64,000 nt of DNA from Nereocystis luetkeana (GCA_031213475.1 JARUPZ010000009.1:3001001-3065000), one strand, 5' to 3'; shown: positions 41,243 to 51,999, counted from the first letter of the stretch. Made by a program: numbers and translations. The notes: generated by a model from the letters alone, not told the origin.

Positions 41243-41341
41243 CCCTTCCAAGGCTGCAGTCCCGTTATCGGGACAAACAACTCAATTTATGAGTACTTTG
41301 TCCGCAAAACTGATCTAAAGAGACTGCACTGCTCAAAAGGG
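41243..41341. mobile_element. Family B MITE
   Basis: ccccttccaaggctgcagtc..cgttatcgggacaaac at the left, the inverse arm ending gctcaaaaggg, then CTAA. Confidence 0.75.
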
Positions 41342-41799
41342 CTAAGGAACGCCATTTTGCTTGCCACAGGGCGCTCTTTACTCGGGGTACCCACTTATCA
41401 CTCAACCCTCTGGCGGAAATTCGAAGTTGGAGGGTCCGCCGAGGGCAAAAAAAAAATATGAGCAGCACGAACACTCTTTCCGGTAGGTTGGCCTGTTTCC
41501 TCCAAAGGCTTTCCCAACAGCGGTGTTCTAACCAACGTCGCACAAATACGGACACTAGGTTAAGTCCCGATATAGAAGGACGGCCTGTACTACTGTAGAA
41601 ATTGTATACAAACGGGTATGCATATTTCGGGACAGGTTTGGTACTCGGCAGGGGATGAACAAAGCACAAAATTCAACGAGAAATTTACATCCCTCCGGGG
41701 TCCCCCACGAGAGCTACCGAAACAATTTTGATTTTGGTTCAACAGTCCGCGAGCAGTGTGAGCAAGCAGCCAGCAGTATGCTGAAGTACACGGGTAGAG
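41342..41799. other. No recognisable gene
   Basis: Short frames only. Contains TACTGTAG near 41588. Confidence 0.35.
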
Positions 41800-41900
41800 G
41801 ATCGTGTCGTGCCCGTCCCGTGCAACTCCCTTGCATTCAACCATTGTAAGCCGGGAGCCGATTGGAGCCATCCCCCAGTCACGCCTTCGCCAACGCCGTT
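41800..41900 (-). repeat. Dispersed repeat family G, copy 4
   Basis: gtgcccgtcccgtgcaactc, ccttgcattcaaccattgta, cgggagcc. Confidence 0.55.
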
Positions 41901-41944
41901 TTTTTTTTCTTCAAAATATATACCTGGTACGCATTTTTTATTAT

Positions 41945-42282
41945 CGTTTTTTTCACCATCAATAATTTTTTTCCAGCCTAACTAACTCGTAGGAGGCTTT
42001 TACCCTCAGCGACCTTCTAGACAAGCCGTGGCCAAAGGTGTCGTCCCTTCTCCCCCCCCCGGTGCGCGCCTTCCATTTTTATCGCGCGTAGGGTCCAGCA
42101 CTCCCATGTCTCGTCGTTTTCATTGAATGTTGCTCACTCACACGCTCTCGCGCTTGCCGCTAATCATTTTTTAAGCAAGAACAAGTCCCTACTTGCGAGA
42201 GTATGCACTCGGTGAGACTCCAAGCCACGCAACTGATTTTAGAAGGCACGCGGACCATCCACCAATACACCGGGGGCGTCGG
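41945..42282 (-). mobile_element. tRNA-derived SINE family 1, copy 3
   Basis: Inverse orientation, with body and promoter boxes as in the other copies (gctctcgcgcttgccgctaa, cactcggtgagactccaagc). It lacks the TACCAGGTA insertions seen in copy 2, so it serves as the empty-site comparison. Confidence 0.85.
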
Positions 42283-42584
42283 CTGTATAGTACTTATACC
42301 CGGCAAAAGGTATGTTTGTGAAATCTTTGCACTTTTTCGAACATATTTCTTCGTACGAGCGCTTTTCTGGCGAAATGCTGTGTACCTGGTAGTCAACACG
42401 GAAACCCCGACCGGACACGTTGGTCGAGGTCCGGGCGCGACCCGTCCACTCTGGAGCTCTGGAGCGCGTGGAAAGTTTTTTTTTTTTTTTGACAGCGGGA
42501 GTGGGACGACTCCCCTGATTTCAGTACGAGAGGCCTTAATTTGCACGTAGGCACCGGTAAAATGTTGCCTGTTTTTCGCCCTAC

Positions 42585-42688
42585 TATTACGCGGGACCAT
42601 ACTAAATAGGACCAACGATTGTTAGTATATTCTTTGAAGTAGATGTTTTATAATCAGGTCCCCCTATTAATATAGTCTCCCGTAAATA
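42585..42688. mobile_element. Family A MITE, diverged
   Basis: TATTACGCGGGACCATACTA at the left, tatagtctcccgtaaata at the right. The interior is shortened. Confidence 0.8.
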
Positions 42689-42689
42689 G

Positions 42690-43790
42690 GCCCTCATGAG
42701 CACACACTGCAGTCCAGACACATACCAGGTAGACAACAGACAACACGCACAGATTAAGACGATACAACGCTGCCGCCCACGCGCCGTGCGTGTGCGACAC
42801 ACCCATATGCGCTGTAATTGCCGTGGCTTGTTGTGTTTGTCGGAGCCTGCCGTCCGTAATCCACCATTTGCCCTATTTGTTTTCATACAGACGTACCCAG
42901 GCTGACTACCGGCACAATTTGTTGTGTTTTTTGGACGGCACGACCGACAGGCCAGACAACGATAGCAGCAGCGCACAGAGTGTGCTTACATACCTCCAGC
43001 CGCCTAAAACACCACAACCCTCCCGCCCAGCAGCGGCAGCAGCGGGCAGCACCTTGCGCGTATTCTGGCTGTGATCGCACTGCGGCTATTAATAGTTGAT
43101 TTATCGGAGACTGCGATCGATCACTTCACCACGCCACCATACCATCAATCGCCTCTCTGGTTCTGTGTATAGTTATGAGATCCAACGTTGCCACTGCTCC
43201 AGCAGTGCTCATGCAGCAAAGTGCGCCAACAGCAGCAGCAGCAGGCAGTGCACTATGCGCATGTGTCAGATACGCGCTGTATTCTCAGTACTAAGCGTTC
43301 GTTGTTATGGCATTAGCATGCCCCTATGCACGTACCGGCCGTAACAATGTGACCGACATTTTTTGCTCCGTACCGATCATCCTCGGATCGATATATACGA
43401 GTCGAGTCGAGTGCAATAAATCGTTCGTACAATCATCGTGTACCGCAGCATTCGTAGAATACATAGTACAGACTGCTGCGCGTAAACACTGCTGACCGAT
43501 AGATCCTAGAGCCAGCCGAACGGGCAGCAGTGCACGCTCCTTTGCCGCAGTAAACGTATTTCTTCCGCATATCACATGGTATTTGACAGCAGCACTGCTG
43601 TACATGCACTTACCAGTAAAAGCTACTCTCAAATCTGCCATGCGTTTTAGACTGCAGATGTACGAGTACTGCTGTTTAGATATAGAGTACATTGGCTGCG
43701 CGCGATACTATCTTTATTTCCGGGGTTCGATCCCCACGTTGCTCATTCCGTCTCCCCGATGAAAAATAAACTTGAGAAAAAAGTAAATAC
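42690..43790. other. No recognisable gene
   Basis: A T-arm-like ggggttcgatcccc lies near 43733, without a full tRNA. Frames are short and overlap. Confidence 0.35.
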
Positions 43791-43794
43791 TCAC

Positions 43795-44762
43795 CAGGGC
43801 TTTTCGCGGGCCATGACCCATGACCCATGACCCGACCCGCGGGTCGGGTCGCGTGGTGTTTGTCACGGGTCGGGTCGGGTTGGGTCGGGTCGGGTCGGGT
43901 CGGGTCGGGTCGGGTCGGGTCGGGTCGGGTCGGGTCGGGTCGGGTCGGGTCGGGTCGGGTCGGGTCGGGTCGGGTCGGGTCGGGTCAGGAAGTGTTCAAA
44001 ATCTCACGGGTCGGGTCGGCTCGGGTCAAGAGGTTTCCAAATCTCGTGGGTCGGGTCAGGTCGGGTCAAGAGATTTTCAAATCTCACGGGTGGGGTCGGG
44101 TCGGGTCAAGAGGCACTGGAAAACTCGGGGGTCGGGTCAGGTCATGACCCGCGGGAAGCGGGTCACTCGCGGGTCCGGCCAGCATGACCCGCTAGTTGTT
44201 TTCTACTGACCCGCGGGTCGGACCCGCGCATTCGGCTGGTGGATCCGACATTTGAATCACTTCCCGCTCTCTTACCCAATGGCTTCTCTCGTACCAATAC
44301 TCAATAAGACTCCTTTGGTAACATATTCAGACATTAAACACCGCCAAATTCATATACGCATGCCCGCATGCATCTATACCCACTACGGCCAGGTGATACA
44401 CATATCGTAGCGGAGCACTAAAATGTTCATAAAATTGTTTTGGGAGTGCAGACCCACGGGCCAGGTCCGCGGGTCGAACCTTCGGGTGAAGATGAATGGT
44501 CTCGCGGGTCAAGATGACACGACCCGCATGAAACCCGTGTCTGACGGGTCAATCGGAAGGTGGCGGGTCGGGTCGGGTTGGGTCGGGTCGGGTCGGGTCG
44601 GGTCGGGTCAGGAGATTTTCAAATCTCATGGGTCGGGTCGGGTCGGGTCGGGTCAAAAGGCTTTCAAAATCACGCGGGTCGGGTCGGGTCATGTCAACAT
44701 ACCTCAATTTTGTCGCACCCGACCCGACCCATGAGGTTTGACCTGGCCCGCAAAAAACCCTG
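43795..44762. mobile_element. hAT-like non-autonomous element filled with a GGGTC satellite, copy 1
   Basis: Terminal inverted repeats CAGGGCTTTTCGCGGGCCAT (left) and, reading inward from the right, CAGGGTTTTTTGCGGGCCAG. Flanking 8-mers are atactcac (43787-43794) and atatttac (44763-44770), six of eight identical, consistent with an old 8-bp target duplication. Ends starting CAGGG and 8-bp duplications are typical of hAT elements. The interior is a GGGTC pentamer array (perfect for about 25 units at 43865-43985), interspersed longer units ending in tttcaaatctc, a unique core of about 300 bases, and a second array at 44565-44660. No transposase. Long frames are repeat artefacts. Confidence 0.8.
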
Positions 44763-44770
44763 ATATTTAC

Positions 44771-45080
44771 CATCATACAGCATCATATCGTCTTCGTACC
44801 GCAACTTTTTCGTCGACGAGCAGCTACCAACATGTCCGGCAATGTAAGCCACGTACGGATATAAATGTGGGTACCAAAAAGGTCCATATTTTTTCGGACA
44901 GATATGATGCGACCACGTTTTTTTTTTTCTTCCAATTTTTGATATACTGCTGCTGTGGTATGTCAGTACGTATACACCCTTTTTTTCTGACCGATTTGTA
45001 AGTATGATACCCTGGTACGAGTTTGGGCGCGCTTACGTGTGGCGTGCGTTCAAACCTTGACCTTTCACAGATGCTCCCAG
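44771..45080. other. No recognisable gene
   Basis: Short AT-rich stretch with a poly-T run near 44920. Confidence 0.4.
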
Positions 45081-45084
45081 TACT

Positions 45085-45680
45085 CGGGAGTAGAGCAAAT
45101 TATGCTCCTGGAAAATACTGTAGGTGCTTCGTGCACTCGCAGTATTTCGGGTTGTACAGCAGCAGATATTGCGAGCACTCGCAGTATTTCGAGGTTCTGT
45201 AATACTTGCTTGGGGTGCTTCCGGGCTCGCAGTGTTTCGGGATTCGCTACTGCTGTCGATACTCCCTGCGCTTCAAGTATCTTGGGTTCTGCGGGTACTG
45301 CAAGTACTGGCAGTATTATTATCTCGTCAGTTGAGGGTGTTCGTACTGCGAGTATTCGCAGTGCTATAATACTCCCAGTATGGCCTGTACACTTGACGTA
45401 TTAATATACTTCGACCATCTGTGCACCGTGTCGACAATTCATGAGCCTTGTTTGGTATTAATAGAATTCATTCACAGATAGTAGCACGAGTGGGAGTTGG
45501 AGCAAAACGCTTTCGCTGGAGGCAACGCGAGTACGTAGATTACTCGCAGCATTTCGGGAATATGTACTGCGAGTACTCTCGGTATCTCGAGGTTCTGTAC
45601 AGTGGATATTGCCTGTACTCCCAAGCATTTCGGGTTTCGATATCATACTGCGGGTACATATTTGCCTGTACTCTCGGAGT
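45085..45680. repeat. Self-complementary minisatellite, ctcgcagtatttcggg type
   Basis: Units around gtactgcgagtactcgcagt and atttcggg recur near 45135, 45180, 45230, 45345, 45545, 45570 and 45630. The unit contains the palindromic phrase actgcgagtactcgcagt. It continues beyond a SINE insertion. Confidence 0.8.
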
Positions 45681-45695
45681 TCCAACCTGCTCACT

Positions 45696-45980
45696 TTTTT
45701 TTTTTTTTTTTTTCTGCCCCGGAGAGCGAGAGGAAACCCCTGTCCACACTTATTTATCGAGTTTTCGTGTACCGGTTCGAACCCGGTTCGCTTCTTCCAC
45801 CTTAGTCGGGCCTGTCTCTGACCGTCATTGAAGTGTGGTTTACTCCGAGGATGTAGGCACCTGAGTCTAGATATTATCCCTCCCGACTCACAGGTAGCGT
45901 GGGATTTGAACCCACTAAAACCCCTCATAGTCTCCCCAGCTTGGCTCAGCACATGAGTCACCCCACCCGTCTGGGCGTTG
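45696..45980 (-). mobile_element. tRNA-related SINE family 2 with target duplication
   Basis: On the minus strand the element starts near caacgcccagacgggtgggg, has an A-box-like tgactcatgtgctgagcc and a B box gtgggttcaaatcccac, and ends in a poly-A of about 18. A second T-arm-like accggttcgaacccggt lies near 45769. Both sides carry the 13-base duplication CAACCTGCTCACT (45683-45695 and 45981-45993), which proves a target-primed insertion. Confidence 0.9.
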
Positions 45981-45993
45981 CAACCTGCTCACT

Positions 45994-46115
45994 CTTTCAG
46001 TACTCTCAGTACTTGGGTCTTCTCAATACTCGCAGTACTTAGGCCGGCGGTACTCTATTAATCATACTCTCAGTACGCCGACTACGAAATGTACTCGGTA
46101 CTCGAGTACTGGGAG
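45994..46115. repeat. Self-complementary minisatellite, continued
   Basis: actctcagtacttgggtctt and actcgcagtact units, interrupted from the left part by the SINE. Confidence 0.7.
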
Positions 46116-46183
46116 AATCTGTCTGTGAAACCTACACTTTACCCTGAGCGCCAAGAAGCATTTATTTTGGAGGAATATATTTA

Positions 46184-47275
46184 GGCTCATTCTTATCGGA
46201 GAGCTTTTTTTCCAAAATTTCTAAAGTTTGGAAATTGAAGATATGTATCCATATACGGAGGCGTTCTGTCACTATTCGTGAAATTCTCCAGAAGCAAAAA
46301 TATCAAGTTCGTTAGGCCGGATCTTATGCATTTTTTTTTGAGGTGATTATATGACTGTTTACGGAGGCTTCGGGGTATCTGGTCCCATATCTGATCAGAT
46401 TCTATCAAAATCACGTCTTATGGGGCCTGTTTGGTGGAAAAAATGTTCCTCCGAGATTTTATCACTCCTGAAATTCCATGAAATGATTTTTTTTGGCAGC
46501 CTTTTCTGATCAACTCTGAAAGTGATAAAATTTGGCTTTGCACTAGACCTCGGTGGCATTATACAATTTTGTCTAGGTTATAGACTGGGTTCATGACGGG
46601 TCACGACGCTACATGCTTGGTTACGCTTGTACACAGCTGGGCTCCAACACTTGTGCATCGGCCACCACGGAGAGGGAGGGCATCAGTGCCTTGGCCACCA
46701 TCGTGTCCCTTGCGGCTGCCCAACTGCAGCTGCTCGAGGCAAAACTTTGGAAACGAATAGGACGAGACTACAGCAGCAGTATCAAAACAATCAAACGGTA
46801 TTTTTCTGACTACGACCGCCGCAAGCAGCTCATGCTCCGCGAAGGCGAGAGCTCCTTGCTGGTCCAGCGACTAGCAAACCCCTTACGCAGCTCCCCAGGG
46901 GGTTCCACATTCCGCTGCTTCCTTCGAGGAGCTGGTGGTGAAGGTTGATCGCCCAACCCGGCGTGAGCGACTCTCGTTCGTGTCGTGGTCCACGTGGAGT
47001 TCAAAATGTCGGTTGTGTTCTGTTTTATTAGTTCTCCCATGAAATAAAACCAAAATCACGATAAGACGGCACATGGCGCACCGATCTGGTGTGGCTTTTT
47101 GCCGGTGGAAAATCCGACTTCCTGCCTTTTTCAATCACTCAAAAAAAATTGCATAAGACCCAGCCTTAACATTCCAATATTTGGAAAAAGAAAACAGGAA
47201 TATATGGAAGATTGAAAAATTGCGCGAACAAAATGTCGAAAATTTGGAAAAAAAGCTCTCCGATAAGAATGACCC
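46184..47275. mobile_element. PIF/Harbinger-like element, 1.09 kb
   Basis: Inverted termini of about 38 bases: GGCTCATTCTTATCGGAGAG at the left, and reading inward from the right GGGTCATTCTTATCGGAGAG, both continuing ctttttttccaaa. Each end is flanked by TTA (46181-46183 and 47276-47278), the 3-bp TWA duplication of PIF/Harbinger. The interior has one plus-strand frame of 111 codons and no recognisable DDE transposase, so it is probably non-autonomous. Confidence 0.82.
46613..46948 (+). CDS. Short frame inside the Harbinger-like element, function unknown
   Basis: 111 codons, with a helical middle (ISALATIVSLAAAQLQLLEA then KLWKRIGRDYSSSIKTIKRY, FSDYDRRKQLMLREGE). This could be a remnant of a DNA-binding or captured protein, but no domain was recognised. 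Its central position is like that of accessory frames in such elements. Could be chance. Confidence 0.3.
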   Translation: MLGYACTQLGSNTCASATTEREGISALATIVSLAAAQLQLLEAKLWKRIGRDYSSSIKTIKRYFSDYDRRKQLMLREGESSLLVQRLANPLRSSPGGSTFRCFLRGAGGEG

Positions 47276-47573
47276 TTAGTCTATCATACGTGCTGTATTT
47301 TACTCAGCCGGCCACAAAGTCTTGTATCGCAACCTCGACCTGTAGCAACTTTAGTGTACGTTCAATACTCAATACGTCGCGAGCATTCAATTGATCATCA
47401 CCACCAGCCATCTGTTCAGCATCAATACCCACCTACCGGTGCCTTTTTCATCACTGTTGTACAAAGCAGTGTAGCAGTATTAATAGTAATAATGATCCCA
47501 CACCTGTTCCTAATTCCACATTCCACAAACGGCAGTTTCGTCCGTCCCCAAATATGTGTGTGTCCTTCATGAA

Positions 47574-47663
47574 CCCCTTTAGAACAGCAGTCCCATTTTG
47601 GGGACAAACCACTCAAATTCTAAGTAATTTGTCCCCAAATCGGGACTGCGGTCCTAAAAGGGG
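47574..47663. mobile_element. Family B MITE
   Basis: CCCCTTTAGAACAGCAGTCC at the left, GCGGTCCTAAAAGGGG at the right. The flanks are not intact TTAA. Confidence 0.88.
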
Positions 47664-47664
47664 T

Positions 47665-48142
47665 GCCTCTAAAAATGTGTGCAGGTACAAGGTACAAGTG
47701 CACGTATTTCATCCGAGTATTCTTTCGTCCTTGCGCCGCTGATTGTAGGCACACTTACACTTTGCGCAGGGGAACTTGAACCTTGTGTAAATTAAAATAT
47801 ACTGACTGCTGTACTGGTACAAATATACCAACCGCAGACCGGTAGGGTGGGCCGTACCTGGACCGAGTTCGGCAGGAAGGCCATAAATAGCCTAGGTTTT
47901 AGTTAGTGGGTGAGCTCGCGAAAGTGCCACACTGCCCGGGCGAGATGACTCTCCCGGGTGGCTATCTCCACCGCACCTGCCCCTCTATGGGGTTAGGTCG
48001 GGTCAAGCGTCCGTGGTAATAACAACCTCGTGTGCTGTTGCACCAGGAGCCGCGACCGGCTAAAATTTGACACGATACGTGCGTACTGGTATGTACGAGT
48101 AAGTGTTTGTACGTATTCTGAAGTCGAAGTGTGGCGAGATAA
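47665..48142. other. No gene seen
   Basis: No shared repeat noticed. Confidence 0.4.
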
Positions 48143-48239
48143 CCCCCCTGCCTTCGTAATACAGCAGTCCCGAGTTGGGTACAAACCTCTCTAATTCCAA
48201 GTGATCTGTCACCAAAACGGGACTGCAGTACTAAAAGGG
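48143..48239. mobile_element. Family B MITE
   Basis: cccccctgccttcgtaatac at the left, cgggactgcagtactaaaaggg at the right with the standard arms between. Confidence 0.8.
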
Positions 48240-50167
48240 ACGAGCTTTCTTTCTACCAACCCGCCAAAGGACTGCAGCTGTTGGATGGAATGGTGCCTTG
48301 CGTCTTGGGTCTTGTGTGCTCGTGTTCTGTTGTGTCTTTTTAGAAATTTGAAAAGGCAGTACACAGCAGTACACATACTTGTAGCAATGTACCATGGTAC
48401 ATAGTAGGTGATTCAAATCTCCCGTCATATACCTGATATGTGACAAGAGATTGAGGATTTCGTCGAACCTCATCTCTGCCAGCTGCGTCTGATGCTTCTA
48501 CCGCGTGTGCTACGGCGTGCATACCAGCATAATGACCTCATAGGCCGGTAGGTCCCTGGGGCATGTCATACCCGCCCAACACGACGACTTCACGTAAGTA
48601 AGCCGATCACAAACAGCAGTAACATACCAGTATGCTGATACTTGTATACAGGAAATACAGCAAGTTCGTACACGGCCGCACAGCACATGATAAGGCAGTG
48701 CAGCAAACAACTCTGAACGGAAGGCAGACCTCAGGCTAGCGCAGCAGCCTCACATCAAAAGCGGAGCAGACTGCGGAGCCACAAGCTGTCGATGTTGCAA
48801 CCAACCCACCTGCTTGATTTCTCCGAGACAGGCATCACCTCAAGCTCCCCAGCTATCCTCCTTCTTTCCTGTTTCTCCTCCCTGTTCCTGGACGGTGGAA
48901 CGAGACAAGTCAGCCTAGGTGGAATTATCCCGAAAAAAAAAAGAGCTGTGGAGCATCTGCCGGGGGGTTATCCAGAAGCAACTCAGACACAATTCACTAG
49001 GACATGACGAGGCAGGCGACCGTGCTGGCGCTTACCTGCTTGCTCGTATCGATGGCGGCTCGGCCCCAACTGCTGCTGTGCTGCAACAAAACGTCACGAC
49101 CCCAGGCGCAGGAGAGCTCAAAACGACTTCACATGTGTGTGTGAAAGTGTGAAATAATGAAAAGTTGAAAGAATTTTCGAGATATTTTCCCCAGTTTTTT
49201 CGGTGATTGCGCCGCGTCGGAGATTTTTTCGTATATTCCGTTTGGCATGAAACCGTCACTATTTTGACCAAATAAAAAAAAGTGAAAAATGCAAGAATGC
49301 ACGTCAGCTGTGAGTTCAACCGATCAGTCGATACTCAACTTTTTGCAACCTCTGCGTGATAACGGTTCGCGCGTTATCCATTCTTTCCCCACGGTGGCCG
49401 TTGCTCCCCTGGATGCTACTTGTCAGCGTCAACGAGAGACGAGTATAAGCTCGATTTTCAATTGATTTCGGCCAGTATAGTTGTTGCTGTTCTCACATTA
49501 TTAACTCGTCACCACAACATTATACTACTACTAGTGCCACCAACCGGTGCAGCTGGTTTCGAACGTGGTCTTCCCTTGTCTTCTCTTTTTGTTTTTGTTT
49601 TTCTTTCTTTCTTGCGCTGACTCTCCGAGATTTTCATATATATTTTTTCTCTTCCTCTTCCTTTTCTGATTGATAAACCGTACTGAAGGAGCCGTGTGGC
49701 GTGGTTGGAAGACGAACCTGCTCTGCTCGTTTCGTATTGGCTGACGCCAAGGGGCTGGGCATAGTTGACGAACGCAGGGCGGAGACGGCAGTCTGGGTAG
49801 CAAGGTACCAGGCGGATTAGCAGGGAGAACCTGGCTATACTACTCGTACCACAAACTGCTGCCGCCACCTGGAAGGTGCTTTGGGCTTTGGTCTGCCTGT
49901 TATTTCCCCTGTGTTATTTTTCCTTGTTACTTTCTCCTTGGTTCTCTTTTTGTCTTACTCTGTTCACAAGCAGTGGTGTTTTTCGTTATTTCTTCTTTTT
50001 TCCAGCTCGTTCTTTTTCAAGTGCTGGCCACCTCGCCTGCGGGGGGGGGGCACGACAGATTATTTCTCTTAGATTTTGGTTTCATTTTTCTTCTTGTTCT
50101 CTTTCGATTTGTCTACCTTGTTTTTGATTTCTCTTTGATTGTTTCTTTTCGTTTCACTATTTCATAG
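48240..50167. other. No recognisable gene
   Basis: Short frames on both strands. The stretch 49560-50160 is T- and C-rich on the plus strand and gives spurious Phe/Leu-rich frames. Confidence 0.4.
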
Positions 50168-50394
50168 ATTGCGTATGTCGTGCCTGTCGTATCTAGTATG
50201 ATGACATGGCTTTGCATCGCCCACTGCAGTGCACACTGCACACGTGGCAACGTAGTATCTCTGTGGCGTAGCTTTGTGACCACATAACTTGTATCTCTTC
50301 TAGGATTGAAGAATCGGCACGGACACTGGTTGTGCTGGATGTCGACGGGTAGAAAGAACGGTTTAATGTGAAGAACACACACACACACAATACG
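50168..50394 (-). repeat. Dispersed repeat family I, copy 2
   Basis: Inverse of 23567-23785, ending in an (AC)n run next to repeat H. Confidence 0.75.
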
Positions 50395-50465
50395 ACAATG
50401 CGTCCGTGGTCGCAGGACAGGCTCCAGAATCACTCTGGAGAGGAAGAAATACCTCGGTAAAAAAA
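50392..50465 (+). repeat. Dispersed repeat family H, copy 2 (left part)
   Basis: cgtggtcgcaggacaggctc, ctctggagaggaagaaatac, ctc. Confidence 0.7.
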
Positions 50466-50873
50466 TAAAACAAGCAAAAAGTAGGTACCCACGATAATTG
50501 AAGCACATCTACACTTCAGACAAAATCATGAAAAAAGGAGGTCCGCGCGCGCACGTATCAGATACATGCGGTACGCTGTACAAACAAGTCGCCTCAGAAA
50601 CCGAGAGGACCACGTGTACTATACCCAGAAAAAATATAGCCTCGAGTAGGTTTAGCAGGTTGGGAGAAGGGATATTTAGGGATGTTTTTTACTTGAAAAA
50701 TGTGTAGGGTGGTCTGCACTTCGGAATCGTCGTCCGCAACTAAGTGAGAAATTTCCTGGTTCGATGCAAACTCGGCGCAGCTGCATTTATATCGAGTTTT
50801 GGCCCGTAAGACAGGATGAAAATAAAACTCGACGTCGAAAAATCGAAATAAAAAATCGAAAAAAAATCACACG

Positions 50874-51190
50874 TCCCCGGTGGCTTGGTAGGTGGTCCGC
50901 GTGCCTATCAAGATCAGTTTCGTGGGTTCAAGTCTCACCGAGTGCATGCTCGTAGGGACTTTTTCTTGCATAAAAAGTTGATTAGCGGAAAGCGCGAGAG
51001 CGTGAGTTAGCAACCTTCGATGAAAGTCGACGAGCAGTGGGAATGCTGAACCCTATGCGCGACAAACAATGAAGGCACCTACCGGGGGGGAGATGGGACG
51101 ACACCTGTGACCACGGCTTGTCCAGAAGATCGCCGAGAGTAAAACCTCCTACGAGTTAGGCTGGAAAGTAAAAGTGATGAAAAAGTAAAT
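50874..51190 (+). mobile_element. tRNA-derived SINE family 1, copy 4
   Basis: ggtggcttggtaggtggtcc (A-box region), gtgggttcaagtctcaccga (B box), then the shared body to taggctggaaagtaaaagtg. The tail is A-rich. Confidence 0.88.
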
Positions 51191-51365
51191 AACTAAACAA
51201 TAACTAAACAAATACATCCAAGGGGAAAGAGAGAGAGAGAGAAAAAGTTCAAGTCAGGCAAGGAAGCAATATAAAGCAAGAAATCAAGAAAGGACACACA
51301 ATTGTCAAGAGAATGCGTAATTTTTCGCAGATTTCAGGCTCGCACGCATCGCGAGGGGTACCCGG

Positions 51366-51540
51366 TGTAAAACAGAGGCAAACAACAAAAAAACAAGCAT
51401 TTGCACTCCACCACTAAGGACCCCAGGGAAGCAAAAAGAGACTATTAATCGTAGCAGACAAAAACAAAAAGAAGATGAAGCGAAGCAGAAAAAAACAAAA
51501 CAAAAGCAGGCAGCAAACAGCAAAAAAGCAAAACGGAAGA
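51366..51540 (+). repeat. Dispersed repeat family H, copy 3 (right part)
   Basis: aaaacagaggcaaacaacaa, gcactccaccact, gggaagcaaaaagagactat, matching the right part of 14074-14310. Confidence 0.7.
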
Positions 51541-51999
51541 TACAAACAGAGACACAAAGAGGTACAAACGGGAAAGAAAGATAGATAAAAATAACATCTC
51601 GCGTGTGCACTGAAACAAAAAAGAAGAAAGAAAAACGTACTATTAAATACTACTCGTATTTCTCTCTGTCCATGTTTTGGAACAAAATAAAAGTTCGCAC
51701 ATTGTGATGTGGGAGAGAGATGGTAAGGGTGTCAGTGATGATGATCCACAGAAAGAAGAAGAAGTGTGACACAGGTGTCTGTGCTTGGCCAACCTCAGAC
51801 GCAGTTCGCAAAAGACGTTCTCTTTTATAATTGGTGTGCGGCTTGCTCGAAGGGGGCAAGAGGCGTGTGAGCTAAGAGGGGGGGGGGAAGCAGCTGGTTT
51901 TTGGAAGACAGAACTACAATCTGTCTTCACCGGCTATAATCTACTGGCAAGGGGGCACGCGTCACCTTCAACTGGGGGCACGCGCCACCCTCAACTTCA

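Noticed and set aside
43725-43745. T-arm-like ggggttcgatcccc as part of a tRNA
   Set aside because: No matching D arm, anticodon arm or acceptor stem upstream.
43820-44209. 129-codon frame of repeated RVGSG
   Set aside because: It is a translation of the GGGTC satellite within the hAT-like element.
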